DNA from: Cytophagales bacterium
GTDB lineage: Bacteria > Bacteroidota > Bacteroidia > Cytophagales > 172606-1
Length of the DNA stretch: 64,000 nt
Assembly (NCBI GenBank): GCA_030446715.1
Contig: JAUJMU010000003.1
Location: 248,001-312,000 of the forward strand
Reading direction: 5' to 3'
Shown here in pieces: positions 34,006 to 42,084 of the stretch. The notes under the pieces are model-generated. The model was given only the letters and a program-made list of their open reading frames with translations, did no database searches and was not told the DNA's origin. Every line of letters starts with the position of its first letter. The first letter of the stretch is position 1. The position numbers and the translations under genes were made by a program.

Positions 34006-34037
34006 CAAACGGTACGGTTTAAATAAGGGTAAATATA

Positions 34038-34062
34038 TGTATATACATTTAATGTATGTACA
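34038..34062. promoter_or_regulatory. 25-base palindromic operator of the MarR gene
   Basis: Half-sites TGTATATACATT (34038-34049) and AATGTATGTACA (34051-34062) surround one T; they are inverted with 11 of 12 equal. The palindrome lies 33 bases before the MarR start codon, where repressor binding would block transcription, and 15 bases past the csaA stop. This fits autorepression by a MarR dimer. Confidence 0.75.
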
Positions 34063-34076
34063 ATTTGTGCAAACAA

Positions 34077-34424
34077 TCAAGCGATTCTCAAGCCATCAGG
34101 TACCTTTCTGTCGGGCTGTATCAGCACTACTGCTCCTTGGTGGCCAATAATTCCCAGTATCAGGCATTCAGACAAAAAATTGGCGATTTGTTTCGGGGGA
34201 AAGTTGGTAACGGCAATTACCTGGCGGTGGAGGAGTTCTGTTCTGGAATAAAGGGAGGTTACCTGGGCACTCGACTTTTTCGTCCCGGCCGGGCCAAAGT
34301 CAATTGTTATTTTGTAGGCTGGTTTGCGTGCCTCCGGAAATTCGTCCGCGGCGATAATTGTACCAACCCGGATTTCCACTTTTTCAAAATCTTCCCAGCT
34401 GATGGGCGGCAAGGCATAAAGCAT
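34077..34424 (-). CDS. csaA: CsaA-type tRNA-binding domain protein
   Basis: A 115-residue protein with a single tRNA-binding (EMAP-like) OB domain. Family marks are ISWEDFEKVEIRVGTIIAAD near the start, ARKPAYKITIDFGPAGTKKS (about 33-52), TSLYSRTELLHRQVIAVTNF and LILGIIGHQGAVVLIQPDR. CsaA is described as a chaperone tied to protein export and binds tRNA-like surfaces. Length is standard. It precedes the MarR gene by 71 bases that hold the MarR operator. A terminator lies between it and the small coiled-coil gene upstream, so it has its own promoter, which I could not pinpoint. Confidence 0.9.
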   Translation of the reverse strand: MLYALPPISWEDFEKVEIRVGTIIAADEFPEARKPAYKITIDFGPAGTKKSSAQVTSLYSRTELLHRQVIAVTNFPPKQIANFLSECLILGIIGHQGAVVLIQPDRKVPDGLRIA

Positions 34425-34433
34425 ATGAGCATT

Positions 34434-34460
34434 AAAATAAAAAAAGCCCCGAAAGGCTTT
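34434..34460 (-). terminator. Rho-independent terminator after the small coiled-coil gene
   Basis: On the minus strand AAAGCC and GGCTTT form a 6-base stem with a 6-base loop, followed by TTTTATTTTAATG. It sits 26 bases past the gene ending at 34487. Confidence 0.75.
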
Positions 34461-34486
34461 GCAAGTTAAGGAGAATGGAGAATGTC

Positions 34487-34777
34487 TCAGGAGGCAAGCA
34501 TCTTTCGCTTTTTCTCAATAATCTCATGGTAGTATTCCAGATCGTCTTTCAATTGAAAACGAACCATATAGGACAGGGTGGTCTTACACAGAATCTGGGT
34601 GACTTCTTCCACTTTATGTTCAAGCACTTTGATCTCCTCCATAATTTTCAGATGATCTGCCTTTTCGGCGGCGGCCTGAGCAGTGTATTGTTCTACTCCC
34701 TGCATTTTTTGGCTGAGTGCGTCGGAAGTTTCCTTCAGGAGTTCTCCGACATTGTTTTGTTCGACGATGCGTATCAT
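34487..34777 (-). CDS. Small coiled-coil protein of unknown function
   Basis: A 96-residue, wholly helical protein: MIRIVEQNNVGELLKETSDA, then EKADHLKIMEEIKVLEHKVE and YMVRFQLKDDLEYYHEIIEK. Charged heptads predict a coiled-coil dimer; there is no signal peptide or membrane helix. I do not recognise a family. It is followed by a terminator before csaA and preceded by a 440-base gap, so it is an independent unit. Confidence 0.65.
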   Translation of the reverse strand: MIRIVEQNNVGELLKETSDALSQKMQGVEQYTAQAAAEKADHLKIMEEIKVLEHKVEEVTQILCKTTLSYMVRFQLKDDLEYYHEIIEKKRKMLAS

Positions 34778-35217
34778 CTTTTTCGGATTGGGATACGGTA
34801 AATTATGCTTAAAAATTACTCAATATTTGGATCAATCAAAACAAACCCGAAACAAAATTTTTCGCCTGACCAAAGCCGGAACCCGGGAAGGAGGCCCGGG
34901 TAAAGCGAATCACCTGCACAATACCCCCAAAACACGCAGGAAAGGAGGTTTGCCGGAGCCCGGGCGGTTCATCTTGACTCGTACATGAAAGGACAACAAG
35001 TTTAAAGGCGAATGGTTTTCTTACATAATCCGGGTGCCTGTTGATACCTTGCGGACGTACAGGCTTCTTACGTTGCCGGCCCGAAAAAGTTAAGGATTTT
35101 CTGCAGGTTACCAGCCTCAGAAAAATAAGAAGATCTGCGGGAAGTCCGCCAATGATTATGCCTGGCAGGGCAATCCTCAACAGGGGGTTTTGTCCTTAAA
35201 ATTTTCAGCCCGTCTGA
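34778..35217. other. 440-base intergenic region, no recognised gene
   Basis: Lies between the small coiled-coil gene's start and the end of sbcC. A minus-strand frame of 114 codons is open (34836-35180) but is rich in basic and proline residues without family similarity. A short palindrome CCCGGGaaggaggCCCGGG lies near 34884. No repeat of the families seen elsewhere was found. Confidence 0.35.
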
Positions 35218-38200
35218 TCAGTTGCCGATCACGATTTTGCTGACTCCGCCGCTTTGCCTGACCACCTGAATCTGGGCGGAGATGCGTTCTTTGAGGGTTT
35301 CCACGTGGGAAATAATGCCGATCATCTTGCCGGAAGCCTGCAAATTCTCCAAGGTGGCAATCACCACATCGAGCGTGTCAGGATCGAGGGTACCGAAGCC
35401 TTCGTCAATAAAGAGAGAGTCAATTCTGGTTTTGTTGCCGGCAAGGTCTGATAAGCCCAGGGCAAGGGACAGACTTACCAGAAAAGTTTCGCCGCCGGAA
35501 AGTGTTTTGAGGGGCCGTACATTATCGGCCTGGTCGAGGTCAATGATTTCGAGGTCAAGATCGGTGCCCGGCACCCGCCGGATCTGGTAGCGGCCATTGA
35601 GCCGGCGCAGGTGGCGGTTGGCCATCAGCACCAGCTGGGCCAGGGTTAGTCCCTGGGCAAAAGTATTGAACTCGGCCCCGGTCGCCGACCCGATCATCGC
35701 AGAAAGCGTTTTCCAGCGGTGGTATTCGGCCCGTTGTTTCCGGATGTCGGCGGCTAGCCGCGAATACGCCTGAACCAACTGTTCATTTTGAGTGAGGATG
35801 TGCCTCAGTTTTACAATCTGTTCGGTAATTGCTTGCTTTTCGGGTTTGAGTGCCACCAGATGATTTTGAATTTCTTCAAGGCCGCATTGGGTCAGTTGTT
35901 GCGCCTGAACTGCACCCAGGTCGCTGGCATTTTGGGAGAGGGCACCACCCATCCGGGTGATGGCCGATTGCAGTCTTTCATTTTCAGTGCGCAGGCGCTC
36001 TTCTTCTGCCGCAGCAAGCAGGCTGGCCCGGAAAGTAGCCTGATCCGGAAACCCGGCCGCGGCGAGTTTTTCGGAAAAAACAACGAGTTGCAGCTTCTGC
36101 TGGCTCCGGGTGGCGGCAAGGGCCTGCTCCTGTTCCTGCGATTGACCTTGTCGCTGGGCCAGCTGGTCATTCCGGAAATTAAGCTGTACGGTGAGGATTT
36201 CAAGGCGGTTTTCGCAATCGGTTACGGCCTGATTCAGGCGCAGCCGTTCCGCGGCGGGGCCTTTGCCAGCCATCAGTTCACGGATACCCGCTGCAAGGTT
36301 TTGCCCCTTCACTTTGAGGGCGTCAATGTCAGCCTGCCGGCGGTCAAGGGTAGTCTGCAACTGGGCAATCAGCGCGGTCAGTTTTTCCTCACCGGCCTCC
36401 GCAGTCCTGATCAGGTTCAAGGTTTTTTCGTCCTCCTGCTTTGCCCGTTTGTACTCTTCAATCCGTTTTCGCAGCCCATCCAGCCATCCTCCCTGCCCGT
36501 TTTCTCCGGGAATGGTGAGCTGATAAAGTCCTGATTTTTCATCCAGCGCCTCCCGCAGCTGCTGGTGGGTTTCCCCGAGCCGCCGGAGGTCTTCTTCCAG
36601 TTGTTTCCTTTCCCGCTCCAGCTGACCGAGCAGAGAGCTGGCCTTGTCTATTTCTCCCTCGAGCTTCTGGACCTGCGCCCGGTCTCCTTCCCGCTGTTCC
36701 CTGTACTGCTGGAGGTTTTCCTGCTGGGTGCGGTAATTGCGCTGAATCTCGAGGAGCTGTTGCTGATCCCGCTGGTAGTTTTTCAGCAGCGTCTGCAGGG
36801 CTTCCGGCTCGGCAATCGGGTTCTGCTTGCCAATCTGCTGGTTGAAAGCAGCAAAGTTCTTCTCAAGGGTAGTGGTTTCGAGGGCAAGGTTCTGCACCTG
36901 CCGCTGGTCTTTGGCCCGGCTGGTTTCCAGACCAGTCAGCTGGGTACGTACCCGGTCCATTTCCGTGCGCACTTCCTGAAGCTGGCCGTGCTTCTGGTCG
37001 CGTTTCAGCTGGGTTTCGGAGAGTTGAGGTACGTAATTCGCCTCCTTGAACGGATGGTGCCCGGAGCCGCAAAGGGGACAGGGCTGGCCGTTGACCAGGT
37101 GCTGCCGGGCAGATTCGTAATTGAGTATCAGGTTTTCGGCTTCGCAGAGCCGCTGGAGCAGGGTAAGCTCAGTGAGCATATGCGCTTCCATTTCCCGGAA
37201 GCGGATCAGTTCGCCCTGCAATACGGCGGTTTGCTGCTGGTTGGTGAGCAGGTCCTGCTGGAGTTCTTCAAGCTGTCCGTTTTTCAGGGCGTAATCCCGG
37301 GCCAGGGTCACCTGATTGTTGAGGGCCACGTAGCGGTGGGTCATTTGCTGAAGCTGGTTTTCCAGTTTCTCAGGGGAGTAGCCGGAAAGCGTTTTTTCAA
37401 CTGAAACTTTCATTTCTTCAACTTGTGAATCCAGCCAGCGCAGGTGTGCAGCGTATTTTTTAAGGGCACCGGCATTTTGGAGGTTGTTCTGTTCAAGCTC
37501 ATTGCGGCGACCTGCTGATTCGGCCAGCAGTTTTTGCTTTTCCTCAATCTCCCGGATGGTATGGAAAAGCTGGGGGAGCATCTGCGCAAAGAGGGCCACG
37601 TCGCTTTCCAGACATTCGTCCTGAGCGTGAGTCAGCAGGTATGTCCTGATTTTTTCCTGTTTCTCCCGCAGGGAATGTTTTTCGCTGGCCAGCTGGTTTT
37701 GCTCCTGCTGATTTTTTTCGGTTTCTTTCCGGACGGCGTCCTGTTCTTCGTGGATGCTTTTGTACTGTCCCCGGAGGTCGTCCCGCTCCCGCGCCAGCAA
37801 TTCAGCCTTAGTGATGACCGGCAGGTTAACTGTCAATTCTTCCTTTGCTGCCATCAGGTGCCTCCGGGCGGTTTCGGTCTCCTGGCTAACCCCATTTCTG
37901 GCAATTTCCTGAGCCCCTGTTTCTTCCTGAAGCCGGTTCAGTTTGGAGACCAATCGGGCTTCCTGCTGCTGAAGAACCTCAATTTCCCGGTAGTCGCTGC
38001 GCAGGGGCAGGGCCCGCAGGTGAACATCGTAGCGTTGCATCTGGCTGCCAAAAGCCTCTTTCTGAGCAAGGGCATCCTCAAGGGCGGCCTGCAGCTCCTG
38101 ACTTTTCTGCTGCAGGTTTCGCAGGTCGGTAAGCCACTGTCTCAACCGGCTCAGCCGCTCAATGTCCGCATCCAGTTCCCGGCCTTTGGATTCGCCGGTG

Positions 38201-38871
38201 GTGAGTTCCTGGCGGATGACCAGTTGTTGCTCCTCAGTCAGCAGGCGGGTGCTGTCCATTTGCTTTTCCAGGTTTTCCAGTTCCTGCTTCTTTTGTTTCT
38301 GTGCCTCAAAGGCCCTTTTTGAAAGGCGGGTATACAAATCAGTGCCGGTGATTTTTTCAAGCAGTTCCCCCCGGGATCTTTCGTCTGCTTTTAGAAAGGC
38401 GGCAAAGTCGCCCTGGGCAAGCATCACGGACCGCAGGAACCGGAAATAATCAAGTCCGGTGATTTCTGTGACCAGCGGCGGCACCAGTGATTTTTTTTCT
38501 TCCAGAATCTTTCCGTCCGACAGGTCATGCAGTTCCATTCTGGGGTCCTGCAGGTTGCCGTCCGGTTTGTTGCGGGCCCGGGCCAGCGACCAGCGGGACC
38601 GGTAGATCCGGCTGTTTACCTCGAATTCAACTTCGGCGGAGCAATCACCGGTATGGTAACTCATCACCTGAACCGGGCTTTCCCGGTTGAAACGGGGAGC
38701 AAGGCCGTAAAGGGCAAGCGTGATGGCGTCCAGGATGGAGGTTTTTCCCGCGCCGGTGGGGCCGGTAATGGCAAACAGACCTGTTTCCGTAAAGGGACTG
38801 GTGTTGAAATCAATAAAATGCTCCCCTTTCAGGGAATTGATATTCTTCAGACGAACGGAAAGAATCTTCAT
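35218..38871 (-). CDS. sbcC: Exonuclease SbcC, ATPase and coiled-coil subunit
   Basis: A 1217-residue SMC/Rad50-type protein that with SbcD cuts hairpins and protein-blocked DNA ends. The N-terminal half-ATPase has MKILSVRLKNINSLKGEHFI and the Walker A GPTGAGKTSILDAI (about 38-51), and FLRSVMLAQGDFAAFLKAD holds the Q-loop. Two long coiled coils flank the zinc hook CPLCGSGHHPF near residue 600. The C-terminal half has the signature LKTLSGGETFLVSLSLALGL and Walker B SLFIDEGFGTLDPDTLDVV, then IGIISHVETLKERI. Length is in the expected range. sbcD lies 155 bases upstream on the same strand. Confidence 0.96.
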   Translation of the reverse strand: MKILSVRLKNINSLKGEHFIDFNTSPFTETGLFAITGPTGAGKTSILDAITLALYGLAPRFNRESPVQVMSYHTGDCSAEVEFEVNSRIYRSRWSLARARNKPDGNLQDPRMELHDLSDGKILEEKKSLVPPLVTEITGLDYFRFLRSVMLAQGDFAAFLKADERSRGELLEKITGTDLYTRLSKRAFEAQKQKKQELENLEKQMDSTRLLTEEQQLVIRQELTTGESKGRELDADIERLSRLRQWLTDLRNLQQKSQELQAALEDALAQKEAFGSQMQRYDVHLRALPLRSDYREIEVLQQQEARLVSKLNRLQEETGAQEIARNGVSQETETARRHLMAAKEELTVNLPVITKAELLARERDDLRGQYKSIHEEQDAVRKETEKNQQEQNQLASEKHSLREKQEKIRTYLLTHAQDECLESDVALFAQMLPQLFHTIREIEEKQKLLAESAGRRNELEQNNLQNAGALKKYAAHLRWLDSQVEEMKVSVEKTLSGYSPEKLENQLQQMTHRYVALNNQVTLARDYALKNGQLEELQQDLLTNQQQTAVLQGELIRFREMEAHMLTELTLLQRLCEAENLILNYESARQHLVNGQPCPLCGSGHHPFKEANYVPQLSETQLKRDQKHGQLQEVRTEMDRVRTQLTGLETSRAKDQRQVQNLALETTTLEKNFAAFNQQIGKQNPIAEPEALQTLLKNYQRDQQQLLEIQRNYRTQQENLQQYREQREGDRAQVQKLEGEIDKASSLLGQLERERKQLEEDLRRLGETHQQLREALDEKSGLYQLTIPGENGQGGWLDGLRKRIEEYKRAKQEDEKTLNLIRTAEAGEEKLTALIAQLQTTLDRRQADIDALKVKGQNLAAGIRELMAGKGPAAERLRLNQAVTDCENRLEILTVQLNFRNDQLAQRQGQSQEQEQALAATRSQQKLQLVVFSEKLAAAGFPDQATFRASLLAAAEEERLRTENERLQSAITRMGGALSQNASDLGAVQAQQLTQCGLEEIQNHLVALKPEKQAITEQIVKLRHILTQNEQLVQAYSRLAADIRKQRAEYHRWKTLSAMIGSATGAEFNTFAQGLTLAQLVLMANRHLRRLNGRYQIRRVPGTDLDLEIIDLDQADNVRPLKTLSGGETFLVSLSLALGLSDLAGNKTRIDSLFIDEGFGTLDPDTLDVVIATLENLQASGKMIGIISHVETLKERISAQIQVVRQSGGVSKIVIGN

Positions 38872-39026
38872 TTAGCAAATAGCAAATAAAATGTACTGGA
38901 TGCCCTTTTGCCGGTAGCCGCAGGCGTTACCGGATTTCGGGCCGGGGCACTGCCATTGGTGCTCACCCGGCTGGCTCCGGCCGGGTGCCGGAGCCTGTTC
39001 TGACCGCGAATAACCAATAACCAATC

Positions 39027-40253
39027 CTACCCCTCTTCTTCCAGTTCTTCGAGCAGTTCGCGGAAGGCGCCAAGAATGTCCGGGTTGCCTTCGAGATTAA
39101 ATTTTTCGCTTTCGCATTTCCGGCGGAAAACTTCTTCGGCGCTGATGTCGCGCAGGTCGCGCTGAGGGGTGAGTTCATCCAGCGTCTGGGGCCGGTTTGG
39201 GTAAAGTACCTGATGCTTGAGTACTGCAAGGTTGCGGCCCCGGGTGAGTTCAGTCATTTTCTGCACAAAATAAGGGTCATACTCATCGAGTTCCGCCCTG
39301 ATCTCGGCCCATGCCTTCAGGGAACCGGCCTGCTCTTCAAAGGTTAAAATGTCGTTGGTGATGCTGGTCAGCGGCCCCCGGAAACGGACCAGCCGCCGCC
39401 AGCAGGGCACATCCAGAGGCTCTGCCCCGGCAAGGTTACTGCCTTCAAACTGAAGCATGAACACCGATTTCTGGTCGGCGAATTCGCTGAAGCTGAGGGG
39501 AACCGGAGCGCCGGCGTACCGGATATTGTCGCGGCCGCTTACTTTCTGGGGACGGTGCAGGTGACCAAGGGCGATGTAGTCGAAGGTGGAGGGAAAATCG
39601 TCGGCGCAGACGTTGCCCAGGGTGCCGATGTGGATGGGCTTTTCGCTGCCTTCAAGACTGTCAGTGAGTTGGCCGCCGCTGGCAAACAGGTGACCCGTGG
39701 CAATTACCGGCACCGACCCTTCGCGCAAAGGCTGGGCATGGGCTGCCACCTGCTGGTAACGCCGGATGATTCCTTCCTTAAGGCGCTGCTCAATTTCGCT
39801 ATAACTTTCCCCGGCTACGGCCTGCCGGATGTCGCGGTCCCGCAAAAAAGGGACGGCGCAGATGATTCCTTCCGGTTTGCCGGATTTCCCCTTCAGGATG
39901 ATTACCTCATCGTCGAGGCTTTCGTGGGCCTTGCCCGTCACGTGAATATTGAGCGATTTGAGAATTTCGCGGGGGGCATTGAGGGTGCCCGGCGAGTCGT
40001 GGTTGCCGCCGATGATGATCACGTGCCGGCAGCAGGTCCTCTTGAGATTCATCAGGAAACTGTAGTACTGCTGCAGGGCCTGATGAGTGGGGTTTGCCGT
40101 ATCAAAAATGTCACCCGCGACGATCAGTGCATCGGCCCGCTGCTTCTCGATTGTGTTCAGGAGCCACTCCAGAAAAAGAGCGTGTTCCTGGGAACGATCG
40201 TGGTCGTGCAGGCGGTGGCCCAGGTGCCAGTCGGAGGTGTGCAGTACGCGCAT
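39027..40253 (-). CDS. sbcD: Exonuclease SbcD, nuclease subunit
   Basis: A 408-residue Mre11-type nuclease. Metal-binding motifs are MRVLHTSDWHLGHRLHDHDR at the start, ALIVAGDIFDTANP (about 47-60), VIIIGGNHDSP (about 84-94), VIATGHLFASG and DYIALGHLHRPQKV. The C-terminal cap (about 300-400) ends in a Glu-rich tail. ATG 40253 is preferred to an upstream start at 40361 because the extra 36 residues lack similarity and the family begins MRxLHTSDWHLG. It works with SbcC, encoded downstream, in double-strand end processing. The Gp157 gene diverges from it with a 203-base gap. Confidence 0.95.
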   Translation of the reverse strand: MRVLHTSDWHLGHRLHDHDRSQEHALFLEWLLNTIEKQRADALIVAGDIFDTANPTHQALQQYYSFLMNLKRTCCRHVIIIGGNHDSPGTLNAPREILKSLNIHVTGKAHESLDDEVIILKGKSGKPEGIICAVPFLRDRDIRQAVAGESYSEIEQRLKEGIIRRYQQVAAHAQPLREGSVPVIATGHLFASGGQLTDSLEGSEKPIHIGTLGNVCADDFPSTFDYIALGHLHRPQKVSGRDNIRYAGAPVPLSFSEFADQKSVFMLQFEGSNLAGAEPLDVPCWRRLVRFRGPLTSITNDILTFEEQAGSLKAWAEIRAELDEYDPYFVQKMTELTRGRNLAVLKHQVLYPNRPQTLDELTPQRDLRDISAEEVFRRKCESEKFNLEGNPDILGAFRELLEELEEEG

Positions 40254-40418
40254 AATGAAAAGTGGCAGGTTGTATGCCCGAAACAGACTTCCCGGAGCGG
40301 GGCGGCAGAGAAAAGCCTGATCTGGTACGGTGCGTCTACAAATTAACAAATTTCCGGTCACACAGGAGGCAGAAAAATAGCTCCAAACCCGGATTTCCGG
40401 AATGAAATGTGGTCGTTT

Positions 40419-40446
40419 TTTGTTAAATTATAGCTATAAATCTTTG
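40419..40446 (+). promoter_or_regulatory. Candidate promoter of the Gp157 gene
   Basis: TTTG (40419-40422) and AATCTTTG (40439-40446) are separated by 16 bases. The second has one mismatch to TAnnTTTG and the spacing is short, so the match is modest. The start codon follows 10 bases later. Confidence 0.3.
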
Positions 40447-40456
40447 TCATTCAAGC

Positions 40457-40942
40457 ATGAAAACTCTTTTAAATATCCGCAAAGAATATACTGATCTGCT
40501 GTCCCGGATTGAGGAGGGAGAAGGGGAGCTGACCCCCGAAGTAGAGCAGGCCCTATCTATCAGTCAGCAGGAGCTCGCCGAAAAAAGCCTTGCTTACATT
40601 GAGTTTATCGGTAACCTGCAGGCCCAGAATGACCGCATTGAGGATGAGGTTAAGCGCCTGCAACACCTGAAGCGGCAGAACACGCAGCTGCTGAATTTTC
40701 TGCAGAAAGGGCTGGTGCACGCCGTACAGGAATTCGGTACCATCCGGGTGGGTACCCACACCATCGGGCTCCGTCAGACGGAGGAATGTGTGATTGAAGA
40801 TGCGGAAAGGGTGCCGGATAAATTCAAGACCGTGAAGATGGACATTCAGGTCGATAAACTGGCCGTTAAAAGAGCCCTGAAAGACGGCGAAAACGTGCCG
40901 GGAGTTCACCTTCAGCAAAACCAGCATCCGGTGATCCGGTGA
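40457..40942 (+). CDS. Siphovirus Gp157-family protein
   Basis: A 161-residue protein of the phage Gp157 family (Streptococcus phage resistance protein-like). The N-terminal half is a long coiled coil (EVEQALSISQQELAEKSLAY, then RIEDEVKRLQHLKRQNTQLL), and the C-terminal half has TIRVGTHTIGLRQTEECVIE with DKFKTVKMDIQVDKLAVKRA and the end KDGENVPGVHLQQNQHPVIR, which are family hallmarks. In phages such proteins lie in recombination or early regions, similar in position to Gam. Here no other phage gene is close, and the gene diverges from sbcD-sbcC. Whether it inhibits or aids an exonuclease is unknown. Confidence 0.82.
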   Translation: MKTLLNIRKEYTDLLSRIEEGEGELTPEVEQALSISQQELAEKSLAYIEFIGNLQAQNDRIEDEVKRLQHLKRQNTQLLNFLQKGLVHAVQEFGTIRVGTHTIGLRQTEECVIEDAERVPDKFKTVKMDIQVDKLAVKRALKDGENVPGVHLQQNQHPVIR

Positions 40943-40962
40943 TTCAGGTTTTGAGAAAATTT

Positions 40963-41004
40963 AAAAAGCGGGATACCACCGAAAAGGATGGTATCCCGCT
41001 TTTT
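40963..41004. terminator. Bidirectional terminator between Gp157 and SEC-C genes
   Basis: A 16-base perfect stem (40963-40978 with 40989-41004, AAAAAGCGGGATACCA and its complement) closes a 10-base loop. Runs of A and T at the two ends let it serve the converging genes from both sides. Confidence 0.92.
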
Positions 41005-41016
41005 ACGAAAGGCTTA

Positions 41017-42024
41017 TCAGGACATGCAGCATTTTTTGTATTTTTTACCGCTGCCGCAGGGGCAGGGGTCGTTTCTGCCCGCTTTTGGTCCGCTGATGAC
41101 GGGCAACCTGGGTTGGCTGGCGGCAGCTCTTTGCTGTAACAGTGCAGCGCGTTTTTTTCTCTCCGCTTCTAACTTCATCTCTTTTTGCCGGCGGATATTT
41201 TCCGCATCCGGATTAAAGGGAGAGTCATCTCCCGGCCATTCCCTCATGGCTTCGTATCTTTCAAAGATGTTCCGGTAAACTTCCGGAGTTTCATCGTGGA
41301 AACTGATGTCATCCTCATCCCCGCTGATGGACTGGTCTACAAGGCCTTTCCGGTGGCACTCCCTGATTTCATTTTCCAGTTCGGTGGCATTGATGCCTTC
41401 AAGGTCAGAGAGGGTAAAGGCCAGAAAAGTATAAATGTCATAGCCGTAGCTTTCATCCTGATCTTCCGGAAAGGCAGTTTCAATGTGATCAGCGTGTGTG
41501 AGTACGTTTTGCAGATAGCCCCTGAAAAACTCAATGATGTCCGGTCTGTGTTCCGGATGCAGTACGGTAATCAGGGCAAGAGACTTGACAATCAGGTTCC
41601 GGCTGTGCAGGGAAAACGAATCATCATTGATGGCTTCCATCAGAGGCGGTAGCCGGTTATGCCCTACCCGGGCCAGCAGTTCGGGTACTTCCTCATAAAT
41701 ATTGTCTCCGAACCAGTATTCCTGAAAAGCGTGCCTCTTTTTCAGCACCTCCAGAAAGACCGGCAGGGATGCTTCCGATTCCAGGTCTGCCAGCAGATAC
41801 AGGGCGTGCAGAAAGTGAAAATTGAGGTACCAGCTGTTGTGGACATTTTCCGGATCAGAGGGCTGCTCCGGATCAAAGGTCTGAAGGGTACCGGCAACTA
41901 TTTTTTCCAGTTCGGGAACGGCAGCCTCTTTGCCGAGGCTGAGAATTTCCCGGAGGATACTGTCATCAATAAAGCAGTCCTTTTTGTAGAGTTCTTCAAA
42001 AACCGGGTGATTGAATTGCGGCAT
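41017..42024 (-). CDS. DUF1186 and SEC-C domain protein
   Basis: A 335-residue soluble protein. Residues 1-270 are helical and acidic, of the DUF1186 type ([20 protein letters not shown], then [20 protein letters not shown]). The C-terminus is a SEC-C zinc-binding motif, [18 protein letters not shown], residues about 314-331, as in the tail of SecA. Residues 275-312 form a charged linker. The SEC-C tail suggests contact with ribosomes or export factors, but the function is unknown. ATG 42024 is chosen over a start at 42072 whose extra 16 residues are not conserved-looking. It converges on the Gp157 gene with a strong terminator between. Confidence 0.82.
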   Translation of the reverse strand: MPQFNHPVFEELYKKDCFIDDSILREILSLGKEAAVPELEKIVAGTLQTFDPEQPSDPENVHNSWYLNFHFLHALYLLADLESEASLPVFLEVLKKRHAFQEYWFGDNIYEEVPELLARVGHNRLPPLMEAINDDSFSLHSRNLIVKSLALITVLHPEHRPDIIEFFRGYLQNVLTHADHIETAFPEDQDESYGYDIYTFLAFTLSDLEGINATELENEIRECHRKGLVDQSISGDEDDISFHDETPEVYRNIFERYEAMREWPGDDSPFNPDAENIRRQKEMKLEAERKKRAALLQQRAAASQPRLPVISGPKAGRNDPCPCGSGKKYKKCCMS

Positions 42025-42084
42025 AACGGCAGAAGGTTGGGTGCCGGCAAAAATAACAAAACCACATTGCACAGATGCAGTTTT

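Noticed and set aside
34836-35180. 114-codon minus-strand frame upstream of sbcC
   Set aside because: No domain, irregular composition and no start context; left as non-coding.
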